A stretch of DNA of 40,577 nucleotides, taken from Saccharopolyspora rectivirgula DSM 43747 (GTDB lineage Bacteria > Actinomycetota > Actinomycetes > Mycobacteriales > Pseudonocardiaceae). This document shows positions 16,723 to 24,746 of the stretch, piece by piece (within the stretch, counting starts at the first letter, position 1; every line of letters begins with the position of its first letter). The stretch covers positions 1 to 40,577 of the forward strand of contig NZ_AYJW01000035.1 in assembly GCF_000497205.1 (NCBI RefSeq), given 5' to 3'. Both the position numbers and the translations under genes were made by a program. The notes under the pieces are model-generated. The model worked only from the letters and a program-made list of their open reading frames with translations, was not told the DNA's origin and searched no databases.

Positions 16723-17400
16723 TCAGCGCTCGAGCCACCGGTAGGTCATCTCGGGGCGACCGACCCCGCCGTACTGCGGGCTGCGCTCGACCATGCCGTT
16801 GTCGACCAGGTATTCCAGGTAGCGCCGGGCGGTGACCCGGGACACCCCGGCGGTTTCCCCGACTTCCCCGGCGGGAGCGCCTTCCGGGTAGCGGCGCAGC
16901 GCCGAGACCACCTTCGCGAGGGTCTCCTCCCCCATCCCCTTGGGCAGGGAACTGCGGTCCACTCCGCGGAGCATGGCGAACGCGCGGTCGATCTCGGCTT
17001 GGCCGCTGACTTCCCGATCGCCGCCGATGGTCTGGCGGAACCGGGCGTAGTGCTCGAGCTTCTCCCGCATCGCGGCGAAGGTGAACGGTTTGAGCAGGTA
17101 CTGCACGACCCCGCTGGAAACGGCAGCGCGCACGACCTTGAGATCCCGAGCCGAGGTGACGGCGATCACGTCCGCGTGGTTGCCGCTGGTGCGCAGCGCG
17201 CGGGCGACCTGCAGACCGTCCATGTCCGGCAGCCGGATGTCCAGCAGCACCAGGTCGACGGTGGCGTGTTCGACGAACTGCAGGGCCTGCTGCCCGGTGC
17301 GCACTCGGCCGACGACCTGGAACCCCTCGACCCGGTTGACGTAGGTCTCGTGCGCCTCCCCGGCCACCGGGTCGTCCTCGACGACCAGTACCGAGATCAC
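16723..17400 (-). CDS. Two-component response regulator, CitB/DcuR (DpiA) family
   Basis: A 225-residue regulator with an N-terminal receiver domain (acid pocket Glu8-Asp9-Asp10, phosphoacceptor Asp54 in LVLLDIRLPDMDG, Thr82, Lys104) and a C-terminal CitB-type helix-turn-helix (about 165-205, GEVGETAGVSRVTARRYLEYLV). Such regulators respond to di/tricarboxylates with a CitA/DcuS kinase. The matching kinase and a DctA transporter lie at 21245-24666; a T7SS-substrate module separates kinase and regulator. The GTG at 17400 overlaps the stop of a 16-codon ORF that has a very strong ribosome-binding site, so this gene is probably translated by coupling. Confidence 0.9.
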   Translation of the reverse strand: MISVLVVEDDPVAGEAHETYVNRVEGFQVVGRVRTGQQALQFVEHATVDLVLLDIRLPDMDGLQVARALRTSGNHADVIAVTSARDLKVVRAAVSSGVVQYLLKPFTFAAMREKLEHYARFRQTIGGDREVSGQAEIDRAFAMLRGVDRSSLPKGMGEETLAKVVSALRRYPEGAPAGEVGETAGVSRVTARRYLEYLVDNGMVERSPQYGGVGRPEMTYRWLER

Positions 17401-17447
17401 CGGTGGCAGCCCGGTCCGCCGTGCAGCCGGTTCCGCTGGTGAGTCAC
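17397..17447 (-). CDS. 16-codon ORF with strong ribosome-binding site, coupled to the response regulator
   Basis: GTG at 17445-17447 is preceded by GGGGAGGGAG (17460-17451). The 16-codon frame (MTHQRNRLHGGPGCHR) ends in a TGA overlapping the response regulator GTG by 4 bases. The regulator itself has no good ribosome-binding site, so this mini-ORF likely delivers ribosomes to it. It may be what remains of the end of a former upstream gene, such as the kinase normally found there, or a leader peptide. No family resemblance. Confidence 0.4.
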   Translation of the reverse strand: MTHQRNRLHGGPGCHR

Positions 17448-17880
17448 GATCTCCCTCCCCGCTCGTCCGCCACATCGACCACCGGCAATTCTCCGCCCCT
17501 GGTCGCGGTGCCGGTAGCCGGGGCGCGTGACCGGAGCCGCAGCGGACCGCGATCGCCGCGGCAGGACCCGTTCCCCGCGGCTGCCGGTGGTCCGGTCGCG
17601 AAACGACTGGACCACGCCGGTGCAGCGCCCGGAGAAGCGGGGCGCCCCAGATGTTCCGCCCTGGACGAACGCGCTCGGACGACTTCGGACGCACCGGCCT
17701 CGGGCGGCGCGAGTCCGCACCCGCTGCTGTGGAGCGATCACCGGTGGATCCGGGGCGTCCCCGTCCGCCCGGCGGCTCGCTGCGGCCAGCTCGCACCGGC
17801 CCCGAAGCCGTTGCCACCGGTCCCTGCACGGCAACGGCCACCGACGACCGCGCCACCCCTGCCGGCTCGGACTGCAGCGA
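17448..17880. other. Region of about 430 bases with no recognisable gene
   Basis: Long open frames exist on both strands but their translations are Arg/Pro/Gly/Ala-rich and look like GC-driven shadows; none has a ribosome-binding site plus a family motif. It lies between the end of the T7SS-substrate module and the response regulator. It could be the decayed junction of an insertion. I found no integrase, transposase, tRNA or clear terminal repeat. Confidence 0.5.
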
Positions 17881-18345
17881 TCAGCCGGTGCCGTACACGC
17901 GTTGGCGCTGAGCGCCGAAGGTCCTGCTCCACGAATCGGTGTTGTGCTGCCACTGGAACCGCCACATCAAGCTTTCCTGCACGCTCACGGCCAGCACATT
18001 GGGATCTTGGGTGTGCTCCAGGGCGTGCACCGGTTCGGTGGGCGGCTGACCGAAGGGGTAGAGGCGAACTCGAGTGCGCGGGCAGGGATAACCCGGGATG
18101 CCGTCCCACGCGTCGTAGCGCGCTGCAGCGATGAGCAGTTTCCAGGGTCCGATGTCTTCCAACTGGAGGCGCAGGCCCATCAAGGCGCGGAACATGTTCC
18201 TGCCGGGGGATTGGACCGCGGGCACGTCATCGCCCATCAAGAGGACGCGGAAGAACTCCTTCTCCTCTTCGTACTCGACTCGGATCTTGGCTTTCACCAA
18301 CCCCGCAGGCCCGTGCGTCCAAATGTAACGCTCGTGCGTGCGCAT
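17881..18345 (-). CDS. Unknown protein paired with T7SS substrate (possible immunity or partner protein)
   Basis: This 154-residue soluble protein matches no family I know. It begins MRTHERYIWTHGPAGLVKAK, has an acidic/aromatic beta-like stretch (IRVEYEEEKEFFRVLLMGDD) and is rich in Trp and Arg toward the C-terminus (SLMWRFQWQHNTDSWSRTFG). The ATG directly follows the TGA of the 510-residue T7SS-type protein, without a gap, so the two are made together. In polymorphic toxin loci the gene in this place usually encodes immunity, and that is my leading guess; a secretion chaperone or second effector is also possible. No signal peptide or membrane segment. Confidence 0.7.
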   Translation of the reverse strand: MRTHERYIWTHGPAGLVKAKIRVEYEEEKEFFRVLLMGDDVPAVQSPGRNMFRALMGLRLQLEDIGPWKLLIAAARYDAWDGIPGYPCPRTRVRLYPFGQPPTEPVHALEHTQDPNVLAVSVQESLMWRFQWQHNTDSWSRTFGAQRQRVYGTG

Positions 18346-19878
18346 TCAACCCCCCAGCTTCCGAATTTCCGCTCGAATGCTCTCGAGCTCGCTTTGCAAA
18401 TACTTCTTTTCCAGAGGACTTGCAGTTTTCATGGCCTCCCGGACGTCTTCCGCCTGCCTGAGGAGCCGGTTGATCGCCTCTGATTTGTCGACCACCGGAG
18501 TGGAATCAGGCTTGTCCTCGACTATGTCGTCCCATTCCTCCCTCGGATCGGTGGCCCCGTCACCGTGATCCAGCCAAGAGCCCTCCGGGAAATCGTGGTC
18601 GGGCTCCGGCGGCGGAGGGTTGCCCTCCACCTTCGGCTTTTCCGGCGGCTCCCATTCAGTTCCCTTCGGTCCGAACTCGTGTTCCGAGGGGTACGAACCG
18701 AACGGCTGCTCGGACTGCCCGAACGACGTCGGGGTGTCGGAGTGCTGCCATCCCGTGCTCGACGGATGCGAAGCTCCCGGAACGTTGTCCGGGGTGTGGG
18801 GCAGGTGCGAGATGTGCGAGTCGGGGACGACCCGCTCCGCTCGAGCGATGTCATCGGCGTGCCGGGCGATTCCGGCCAGCTCGTCCACCTCGCCCGCGAC
18901 CCGACCGACGCCCCTGGCCGCTTTCCCGGCCACCCCGGCCCCACCGGCCAGCGAAGCAACCGCGTCCGGGATCAACGATCCCAACGATTTGGCGGGGTTT
19001 TCACGCCACCCGTCGATGTCGAGGATCGTTTTGGCCCCCTGGTAGGGGTTTTGCGCGACCCCGATGAGGCCGGCGGCCAATGTGGTCGCCGTTTCGGCGA
19101 ACGCCGCGGGGTGGGTGATGTTGTACGGATCGAACGGGGTCACGGCGCGGACCGTCTTGTACAGGTCCACCACAGCGGACCCGGCTCCCTCGGCCACTCC
19201 TCCGATGGCCCGGCCCATGCCCTGCAGCAGGTCCCCGGCTTCCCGTTTGAGCTTTTCCAACCGTCCCGGCTCGGCCGGAGCCTGCTGGGCCGCTTCGGTC
19301 ACCGCGCGGGCCGCGCGCGCATCAGCCTCCTGGACTGCGCGCTGAGCTGCCTCGATGTCAGCTTGCGCCTGCTGCCGCGTTTGCGCCGTCGGATCCTGCC
19401 ACGGCCCTGGATCCGGCCCCGCACCGTCCGCTGCGGCCGCGGCCGCCTCGTTGTAGCGCTCGGCCGCCGCCTCGGCCTCTTCGGTCGCCTTGTCCAGGGC
19501 CTCTTTGGCGCGAGCGGCTTTGCCCTGTTGTTCGGCCAGGATCTCGGCGTATTCCGCGACCGCCTTGCCAGCTTTGTCGAACGCGTCCGCAGCGGCGAAC
19601 CACTTCGGCGGCGACTGCTGGACGTAAGAGCTGGCGTTGTCGGCAGCCGCACCTCGCCAGCCGCCCAGGTTGATCCGCTTGAACCCTTCGCCAGCCCGCT
19701 CGAAAGCACCGGCCAGAGCGAGCAAGTCGTCCGCGATCGCCCGGGCGGCGTCCGGATTGCCCGGGATCAGGTCTTCTTCGATGAGGCCCAGCTTCTGACC
19801 GACGGACTTCCCCGCGTCTTTGGCGGTGTCCCAAAGCTCCCCGAGATCCTCTCCGAGGGAGGAATCGTTGGTAACCAC
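18346..19878 (-). CDS. Putative type VII secretion substrate / polymorphic toxin-like protein
   Basis: A 510-residue protein with a modular layout. Residues 35-120 resemble the actinobacterial T7SS-signal (WXG-like) domain: LIPGNPDAARAIADDL, an amphipathic helix, then GGWRG (Trp74). Residues 115-200 are an Ala/Glu-rich coiled coil; 215-330 hold a conserved-looking linker (GVAQNPYQGAKTI, DGWRENPAKSLGSLIPD) seen in actinobacterial T7 toxins; 355-435 are low-complexity, Pro/Ser/Gly/His-rich; 440-510 form a charged helical tail ending EIRKLGG. No known toxin fold is visible in the tail. The GTG at 19878 has GGAGCAGG upstream and lies 3 bases after the preceding gene. Base composition near 18350-18440 is more AT-rich than neighbours, suggesting acquisition. 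Confidence 0.75.
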   Translation of the reverse strand: MVTNDSSLGEDLGELWDTAKDAGKSVGQKLGLIEEDLIPGNPDAARAIADDLLALAGAFERAGEGFKRINLGGWRGAAADNASSYVQQSPPKWFAAADAFDKAGKAVAEYAEILAEQQGKAARAKEALDKATEEAEAAAERYNEAAAAAADGAGPDPGPWQDPTAQTRQQAQADIEAAQRAVQEADARAARAVTEAAQQAPAEPGRLEKLKREAGDLLQGMGRAIGGVAEGAGSAVVDLYKTVRAVTPFDPYNITHPAAFAETATTLAAGLIGVAQNPYQGAKTILDIDGWRENPAKSLGSLIPDAVASLAGGAGVAGKAARGVGRVAGEVDELAGIARHADDIARAERVVPDSHISHLPHTPDNVPGASHPSSTGWQHSDTPTSFGQSEQPFGSYPSEHEFGPKGTEWEPPEKPKVEGNPPPPEPDHDFPEGSWLDHGDGATDPREEWDDIVEDKPDSTPVVDKSEAINRLLRQAEDVREAMKTASPLEKKYLQSELESIRAEIRKLGG

Positions 19879-19881
19879 GGC

Positions 19882-20460
19882 TTACTGGCCTGCTCCTTGC
19901 GACTGAGCCTGTTGCTGGGTTTGCACCTGCTCTGCCAGCTGGGAAACCGGAACACCGGTTCGGCTTTCCACGACGGACATCCCGCTCTGCGCCAAGGTCT
20001 GCTGAGCCCGCTCCACGCGCTGCATCTCCCCGTCCAGGCTGGGGGTCAAATCACTGACGATCTCCCCGGCTGATTTGTCCTGCCACGCGGTCGAGTCCTC
20101 CATCGGATTGCCGAACGCCGCGTGCAGGACGTACTTGACGGCATCGGAAGCTGCTTCTTCGGCTTTTTCGTACTCGGAACGGGTGTCCCGCAGCGCATCG
20201 GCCACGGCGTAGCCGTCGTTCACCAGGACGCGCACGCCCCAGTTCCAGGCGTCGGCGAACCGGGTCAACGCGCCGGGCAGTTCACCGGTGCCCACGTCGT
20301 CGGCGTTGTCGGTGATCCCTTCGACCAAGCCCTTCCCGTCCTTGGCGACATAACTGCCTTCCCAGCCGGCCATTTCCCCCAGCTCGGCCACAGCGTCCCG
20401 CACGCCTTGTTCGGCCAGGGACAACGCCTCGAGATCAACGCCGAAGGCTTCGTGCCCCAT
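19882..20460 (-). CDS. WXG100/ESX-like small helical protein, likely T7SS partner
   Basis: A 192-residue, largely helical protein. It has a WEG (Trp33-x-Gly35) turn and, at the end of the next helices, YEKAE (Tyr97 to Glu101), matching the YxxxD/E motif used by type VII secretion substrates. The last 25 residues are Gln-rich (QTQQQAQSQG). It is longer than typical 100-residue WXG proteins. ATG 20460 has GGGAGGGGAG just upstream. It lies 3 bases before the 510-residue substrate gene and 16 bases after the SseB-like gene, so it probably forms a secreted heterodimer with the former or acts as its adaptor. The exact family is uncertain. Confidence 0.65.
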   Translation of the reverse strand: MGHEAFGVDLEALSLAEQGVRDAVAELGEMAGWEGSYVAKDGKGLVEGITDNADDVGTGELPGALTRFADAWNWGVRVLVNDGYAVADALRDTRSEYEKAEEAASDAVKYVLHAAFGNPMEDSTAWQDKSAGEIVSDLTPSLDGEMQRVERAQQTLAQSGMSVVESRTGVPVSQLAEQVQTQQQAQSQGAGQ

Positions 20461-20476
20461 TGCTCCCCTCCCGTGC

Positions 20477-20962
20477 TCAGTTCGTCGTCCGCTGGCGCGG
20501 CAACGCGATCTCATCGGGCGCGACACCGGCCAACGGCGGCAGCGGAAGCACGTGGTCCGCGGCCGGATCGAGCAGCAAGCCAGTACCGCGCGGCAGCTGC
20601 GGCCACACCTGCTCCAGCAATTCGCGCCCGCTCACCAAGCCGTAGGAGATGTTCTGGTCCCCGCGGCCGACTGCCACTCCGTGCGCCGCCAGCTGCGCCA
20701 CACCGGTGAACACCGGTAGCCACCGGGCTCCTTCGACCTGCCAGGTCCGCACGGCCGCACCGGCTTCGTCGATGTTCGTCTCCACGACCAGTTCCGGCAT
20801 CTGGCGCAGCAGCTGCACGACGCGCGGGATCTGCTCGGTGCGCCCCCAGCGAACCGCCCACACCGCGTCCAGCAGCGCAGCGCGGCCACCAGCCTCCCCT
20901 GGCGCGGTTTCCCCGACCGGGAGCGTGCCGCCCAGCACAACCCGCCGCGGGCCGGTCAGCAT
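20477..20962 (-). CDS. SseB-family-like protein, first gene of the T7SS-substrate module
   Basis: A 161-residue protein whose C-terminal half resembles the SseB N-terminal domain family that often accompanies actinobacterial T7SS substrates: ARWLPVFTGVAQLAAHG, LLEQVWPQLPRGTGLLLDP, HVLPLPPLAGVAPDE. The ATG at 20962 is the first usable start but lacks a good ribosome-binding site. The same frame stays open upstream and translates to a protein-like stretch (FGEVLLPRSAFAGWS) with no start codon, while GAGAGGGGA-ATG-CTG-AAG-TGA lies just before it in another frame. One base change of frame would join them, so the true N-terminus may have been lost or the gene may carry a frameshift. Function unknown. 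Confidence 0.6.
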   Translation of the reverse strand: MLTGPRRVVLGGTLPVGETAPGEAGGRAALLDAVWAVRWGRTEQIPRVVQLLRQMPELVVETNIDEAGAAVRTWQVEGARWLPVFTGVAQLAAHGVAVGRGDQNISYGLVSGRELLEQVWPQLPRGTGLLLDPAADHVLPLPPLAGVAPDEIALPRQRTTN

Positions 20963-21244
20963 GCTCCAACCCGCGAAGGCGCTTCGAGGCAGCAGGACTT
21001 CGCCGAAATCACTTCAGCATTCCCCTCTCGACCGGATTCGAGCAACGGGCAGTAATTCTGTTCTCACCCGAGGTGCCGGTCCACCGGATCGGAAGAACTA
21101 TGAAGCAGCTAACACGGGCGCGAGTCCGTGAAGTGCAGCGATCGAAGAACACTGAAAATTCAAGGGAAAACCGAATCACCCAATGGGACTAAACAAGACA
21201 CAATGGACTGTCCTGTTGAGACGACGTCCGTCCGCGCCGAACGA
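20963..21244. other. AT-richer spacer upstream of the T7SS-substrate module
   Basis: This 282-base gap between the kinase stop and the module is clearly more AT-rich than the rest (for example 21140-21210). It most likely holds the module's promoter on the minus strand, but I cannot choose a single -35/-10 pair. It contains GAGAGGGGAATGCTGAAG, a ribosome-binding site and abortive 3-codon start discussed with the SseB-like gene. No other gene is visible. Confidence 0.5.
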
Positions 21245-22867
21245 TCAGCCCCGCGACCGCCGCGATCGAACCGGGAGCCGCACGGTGAACCCCGCCCCCC
21301 GGTCGTTGCGCACCGAAATGGTTCCGCCGTAACGGCGAACGCTCTGCCCCACCAGGGCCAATCCCAGGCCCCGCCCGTCGGCCTTCGTGGACCACCCCCG
21401 CTGGAACATCTCGGCGATGTCCTCCTCGGCCACCCCGGGGCCGTTGTCGGCCACCTCGATCACCAGTTCTTCGCCATCGGACAGGAACGTCACCGCCACC
21501 CGGCCACCCGGGCGGTCCGCCACCGCCTCCACCGCGTTGTCGATGAGATTCCCCAGGACGGTCACCAGGTCCCGCGAGTCGAACTGCTCCACGACCTCGT
21601 CGCCGACTTCCGTGTCCTCGGTGACCACCACCGCAACACCGCGTTCGCTGGCCTCCGCGCTCTTGCCCAACAAGACGGCGGCCAGCACCGGCTCGCGCAC
21701 CGCTCCCACGACGCGGTCGGTCAACTGCTGGGCCAGCTCCAACTCCCGGGTGGCGAACTGCACCGCTTCCTCCGGGCGACCGAGCTCGATCAGGGAGACC
21801 ACCGCGTGCAGCCGGTTCGCCGACTCGTGCGCCTGGGAGCGGAGGGACTCGGCGAAGCCCCGCACCGAATCCAGCTCCCCGCTCAGCGCCTGCAGCTCGG
21901 TGTGGTCGCGCAACGTCACCACGTTGCCCAGGTCGCGGCTTTCGCTGCGCACCGGGGAGATGTTGACCAGCAGCACCCGGTCGTCGGTGAGGAAGACCTC
22001 GTCGGTGACCTTCCGGTCGGCCTCCAGCGCCTCGGCGAGCGGCCCCGACAACCCGGCCGCGGCGACGTGCTCGCCCTCCACCTCCTGCGGGGACACCCCG
22101 AGCAGCGCGGCCGCACCGTCGTTGCACAGCACGATCCGCCCCGTCGGGTCCACCAGCAGGAGACCTTCCTGCACCGCGTGCAGGATGGCGTCGTGGTACT
22201 CGTAGAGCTGGCTGAGCTGGGTGGGCGTCATGCCGTGGGTCTGCCGCCGCAACCGCGCGCTGATCAGGTGCGTCAGCAGCGCCCCCACCACCAGCGCCGC
22301 GCCGGCCACCGCGGCCAGCACCCCCACCTGTTCTCGCACCTCGGCGCTGATGGCCTGCACCGTGATCCCGACCGCGACCAGCCCGACCACGTCCCCCCGG
22401 TCCCCGAAGACCGGCACCACGGCCCGCACTGAAGGCCCCAGGGTTCCCGTGTAGGTCTCGGTGAGCACGTGACCGGCCACCGCTCGATCGATGTGCCCGA
22501 GGAAGCGCTCCCCGATCAGCTCCGGATTCGGGTGCGTGAGCCGAACACCGGAAGGGGTCATGATCGTGATGAACCCGACCCCGGTGTCCGCCCGAACGCG
22601 TTCGGCCAACGGCTGCAGCACCGAACTCCCGTCCGGACCGGTGACCGCCCGCTGCACCAGCGGTTGCGCGGCCAGCGTCCTCGCCACCGCCACGACTTCG
22701 TCCCGAGCGGCCTGCTCGGTGCGCCGCTGCGCCTCGTACCAAGCCAGACCGGCGCCGGTGAGCACCACCAGGACGACGACGATCACGTGGAGGACGAACA
22801 GCTGTCGCGCCAGGCTCCACCCCGGGCGCACCCGGCTGAACCAGTTCGAGATGTCTCTTCGGTGCAT
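21245..22867 (-). CDS. Sensor histidine kinase, CitA/DcuS family
   Basis: A 540-residue membrane kinase for di- or tricarboxylates. Layout: membrane helix about 22-43, extracytoplasmic sensor (Cache/PASTA-like, about 45-180; includes TIMTPSGVRLTHPNPELIGE), membrane helix about 183-203, PAS domain about 222-325, dimerisation/phosphotransfer helix with His347 in SLRSQAHESANRLH, and an HATPase domain with N-box NLIDNAVEA, DNGPGV and GRGLGLAL. ATG 22867 fits the start of the first helix. The divergent dctA gene encodes the expected transporter. Its response regulator would normally follow directly; here it is about 3.8 kb away, beyond the T7SS-substrate module. Confidence 0.92.
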   Translation of the reverse strand: MHRRDISNWFSRVRPGWSLARQLFVLHVIVVVLVVLTGAGLAWYEAQRRTEQAARDEVVAVARTLAAQPLVQRAVTGPDGSSVLQPLAERVRADTGVGFITIMTPSGVRLTHPNPELIGERFLGHIDRAVAGHVLTETYTGTLGPSVRAVVPVFGDRGDVVGLVAVGITVQAISAEVREQVGVLAAVAGAALVVGALLTHLISARLRRQTHGMTPTQLSQLYEYHDAILHAVQEGLLLVDPTGRIVLCNDGAAALLGVSPQEVEGEHVAAAGLSGPLAEALEADRKVTDEVFLTDDRVLLVNISPVRSESRDLGNVVTLRDHTELQALSGELDSVRGFAESLRSQAHESANRLHAVVSLIELGRPEEAVQFATRELELAQQLTDRVVGAVREPVLAAVLLGKSAEASERGVAVVVTEDTEVGDEVVEQFDSRDLVTVLGNLIDNAVEAVADRPGGRVAVTFLSDGEELVIEVADNGPGVAEEDIAEMFQRGWSTKADGRGLGLALVGQSVRRYGGTISVRNDRGAGFTVRLPVRSRRSRG

Positions 22868-23316
22868 GGGCGACCAGCGCTGAGGAACGAACGGATTGGT
22901 CCGGCGGCGAACCCCGCCGGAGAACCGAATTCACCGAGCGTATCAGCACAAAACCGCAACCGGCCGGCAACGCGGACCGCGGCCGGCCCGACACCGCCCA
23001 CCGGATCGCGGGAACGGGCACCGCTGGAGCGGCGAACGGCCCGGTGAACGGCGATACTTGCGGTGCTCGGCGCCCCGGCGATTCCTCCCCGGTGCGAAAA
23101 CCCGCGGCTGCCAACCAATGCGCCGGTCGTCATCACCCAGCGCGACCAGCCGGACTAGTATGCGTAACAGCAGGTACCAAGAAGGTAACACTGCCGTGAA
23201 CACAATGAACAAAAGCGTGACGGCGGGGACGGCGGGCACCGATAGTCTCTCCCGACCCTTGGGTGACCTCGGACACGACGGGGCAATCGTCCCCGAAGCC
23301 CGCTAGGAGTACGCAC
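22868..23316. promoter_or_regulatory. Divergent control region between kinase and dctA
   Basis: This 449-base gap has no convincing gene. It contains a perfect 7-bp hairpin (CCGGCGG 22901-22907 with CCGCCGG 22914-22920) in the kinase leader. Two direct GTAACA repeats at 23164-23169 and 23185-23190 lie exactly 21 bp apart, two helical turns, upstream of dctA, and are candidate response-regulator sites. AGGAG at 23305-23309 is the dctA ribosome-binding site. Promoter boxes are not certain. Confidence 0.45.
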
Positions 23317-24666
23317 GTGGCAAGCAACGAGGCTGCGACAACCCGCCGTCGGGACAGGACTCACTTCCTGTACATCGCGGTGATCGCCGCGGTGATCGCC
23401 GGCATCATCGTCGGTTTTGCCGCGCCCGATTTCGGCCAGGCGCTGAAACCCCTGGGCACCGGCTTCGTCGACCTCATCAAGATGATGATCTCGCCGGTGA
23501 TCTTCTGCACGATCGTCCTCGGCGTGGGGAACGTCCGGCAGGCCGCGCAGGTCGGCAAGGTCGGCGGCCTGGCACTGGGCTACTTCATCGTCATGTCCCT
23601 GGTCGCCCTGGTCATCGGCTTGGTCGTCGGCAACTTCCTGCACCCCGGTGAAGGCATGCAGTTGACCGACGAGATGCGCGGCGCCGGGGCGGAGCAAGCC
23701 GGCGAAGAAGCCAGCAGCACCGTCGACTTCCTGCTGGGGATCATCCCGGACACCCTGGTGTCCGCGCTGACCTCGGGCGAGGTCCTGCAGACCCTGCTGG
23801 TCGCGCTGCTGACCGGGTTCGCGCTGCAGAGCCTCGGTGAGCGGGGCGCTCCGATCCTGCGGGGCATCGAGCACATCCAGCGCCTGGTGTTCAAAGTCCT
23901 CGCCATGATCATGTGGGCGGCCCCGGTGGGCGCGTTCGGCGCGATCGCCGCCGTGGTCGGAGCCACCGGCATGGACGCCCTCAAGGGCTTGGCCGTGATC
24001 ATGGTCGGCTTCTACGTCACCTGCGTGCTGTTCATCTTCCTGGTGCTCGGGCCGATCCTGTGGCTGTTCGCCAAGGTCAACATCTTCTCGCTGCTGCGGT
24101 ACCTCGGCCGCGAGTTCCTGCTGATCGTGTCCACCTCGTCGTCGGAGACCGCGCTGCCGCGGCTGATCGCCAAGATGGAGCACCTGGGCATCAGCAAGCC
24201 GGTGGTCGGCATCACCGTTCCGACCGGTTACTCGTTCAACTTGGACGGCACCGCCATCTACCTGACCATGGCGTCGCTGTTCATCGCCAGCGCGATGGGC
24301 GACCCGCTGACGGTCGGCGAGCAGGTCTCCCTGCTGCTGTTCATGATCATCGCCTCGAAGGGCGCCGCGGGCGTCACCGGTGCCGGACTGGCCACGCTCG
24401 CCGGTGGTCTGCAGTCGCACCGCCCCGACCTGGTGGACGGTGTGGGCATGATCGTCGGCATCGACCGGTTCATGTCGGAAGCCCGCGCGCTGACCAACTT
24501 CGCCGGCAACGCCGTCGCCACCGTCCTGATCGGATCCTGGACCAAGGAGATCGACCGGACGCAGATGCAGCGGGTGTTCTCCGGCGAGGACCCGTTCGAC
24601 GAATCCTCCTTTGTGGATGACGGGCACGGTGGCCAAGAGTCCCAGAAGGAATCCGCTTCCGCCTGA
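23317..24666 (+). CDS. dctA: C4-dicarboxylate/H+ (Na+) symporter, DctA-like (DAACS family)
   Basis: A 449-residue secondary transporter for succinate, fumarate or malate (some relatives carry glutamate/aspartate). DAACS signatures are complete: the serine-rich loop STSSSETALPR, GYSFNLDGTAIYLTMAS, and GMIVGIDRFMSEARALTNFAGNAVAT. About eight membrane helices plus two re-entrant loops are expected. The GTG at 23317 has AGGAG 7 bases upstream. It is divergent from the CitA/DcuS-type kinase, the classical sensor-transporter arrangement, so it is probably induced by that system. A strong hairpin follows the stop. Confidence 0.93.
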   Translation: MASNEAATTRRRDRTHFLYIAVIAAVIAGIIVGFAAPDFGQALKPLGTGFVDLIKMMISPVIFCTIVLGVGNVRQAAQVGKVGGLALGYFIVMSLVALVIGLVVGNFLHPGEGMQLTDEMRGAGAEQAGEEASSTVDFLLGIIPDTLVSALTSGEVLQTLLVALLTGFALQSLGERGAPILRGIEHIQRLVFKVLAMIMWAAPVGAFGAIAAVVGATGMDALKGLAVIMVGFYVTCVLFIFLVLGPILWLFAKVNIFSLLRYLGREFLLIVSTSSSETALPRLIAKMEHLGISKPVVGITVPTGYSFNLDGTAIYLTMASLFIASAMGDPLTVGEQVSLLLFMIIASKGAAGVTGAGLATLAGGLQSHRPDLVDGVGMIVGIDRFMSEARALTNFAGNAVATVLIGSWTKEIDRTQMQRVFSGEDPFDESSFVDDGHGGQESQKESASA

Positions 24667-24675
24667 TCTGCCGCG

Positions 24676-24717
24676 GGAACCGCCCTCGCGCCGGACGACC
24701 GGTGCGGGGGCGGTTCC
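24676..24717 (+). terminator. Terminator hairpin after dctA
   Basis: GGAACCGCCC (24676-24685) pairs perfectly with GGGCGGTTCC (24708-24717), with an inner CCGG/CCGG pairing in the loop. It lacks a U-run, as is usual in actinobacteria. It lies between the dctA stop and the convergent small membrane protein gene and may serve both. Confidence 0.7.
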
Positions 24718-24746
24718 GCATCCGGGGCGGCGGGCGACCGCTGCGC

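Noticed and set aside
17403-18483. Plus-strand frames of 240-320 codons across 17.4-18.5 kb
   Set aside because: Arg/Pro/Ala-rich, no motif, and partly antisense to the 154-residue protein and the T7SS substrate.
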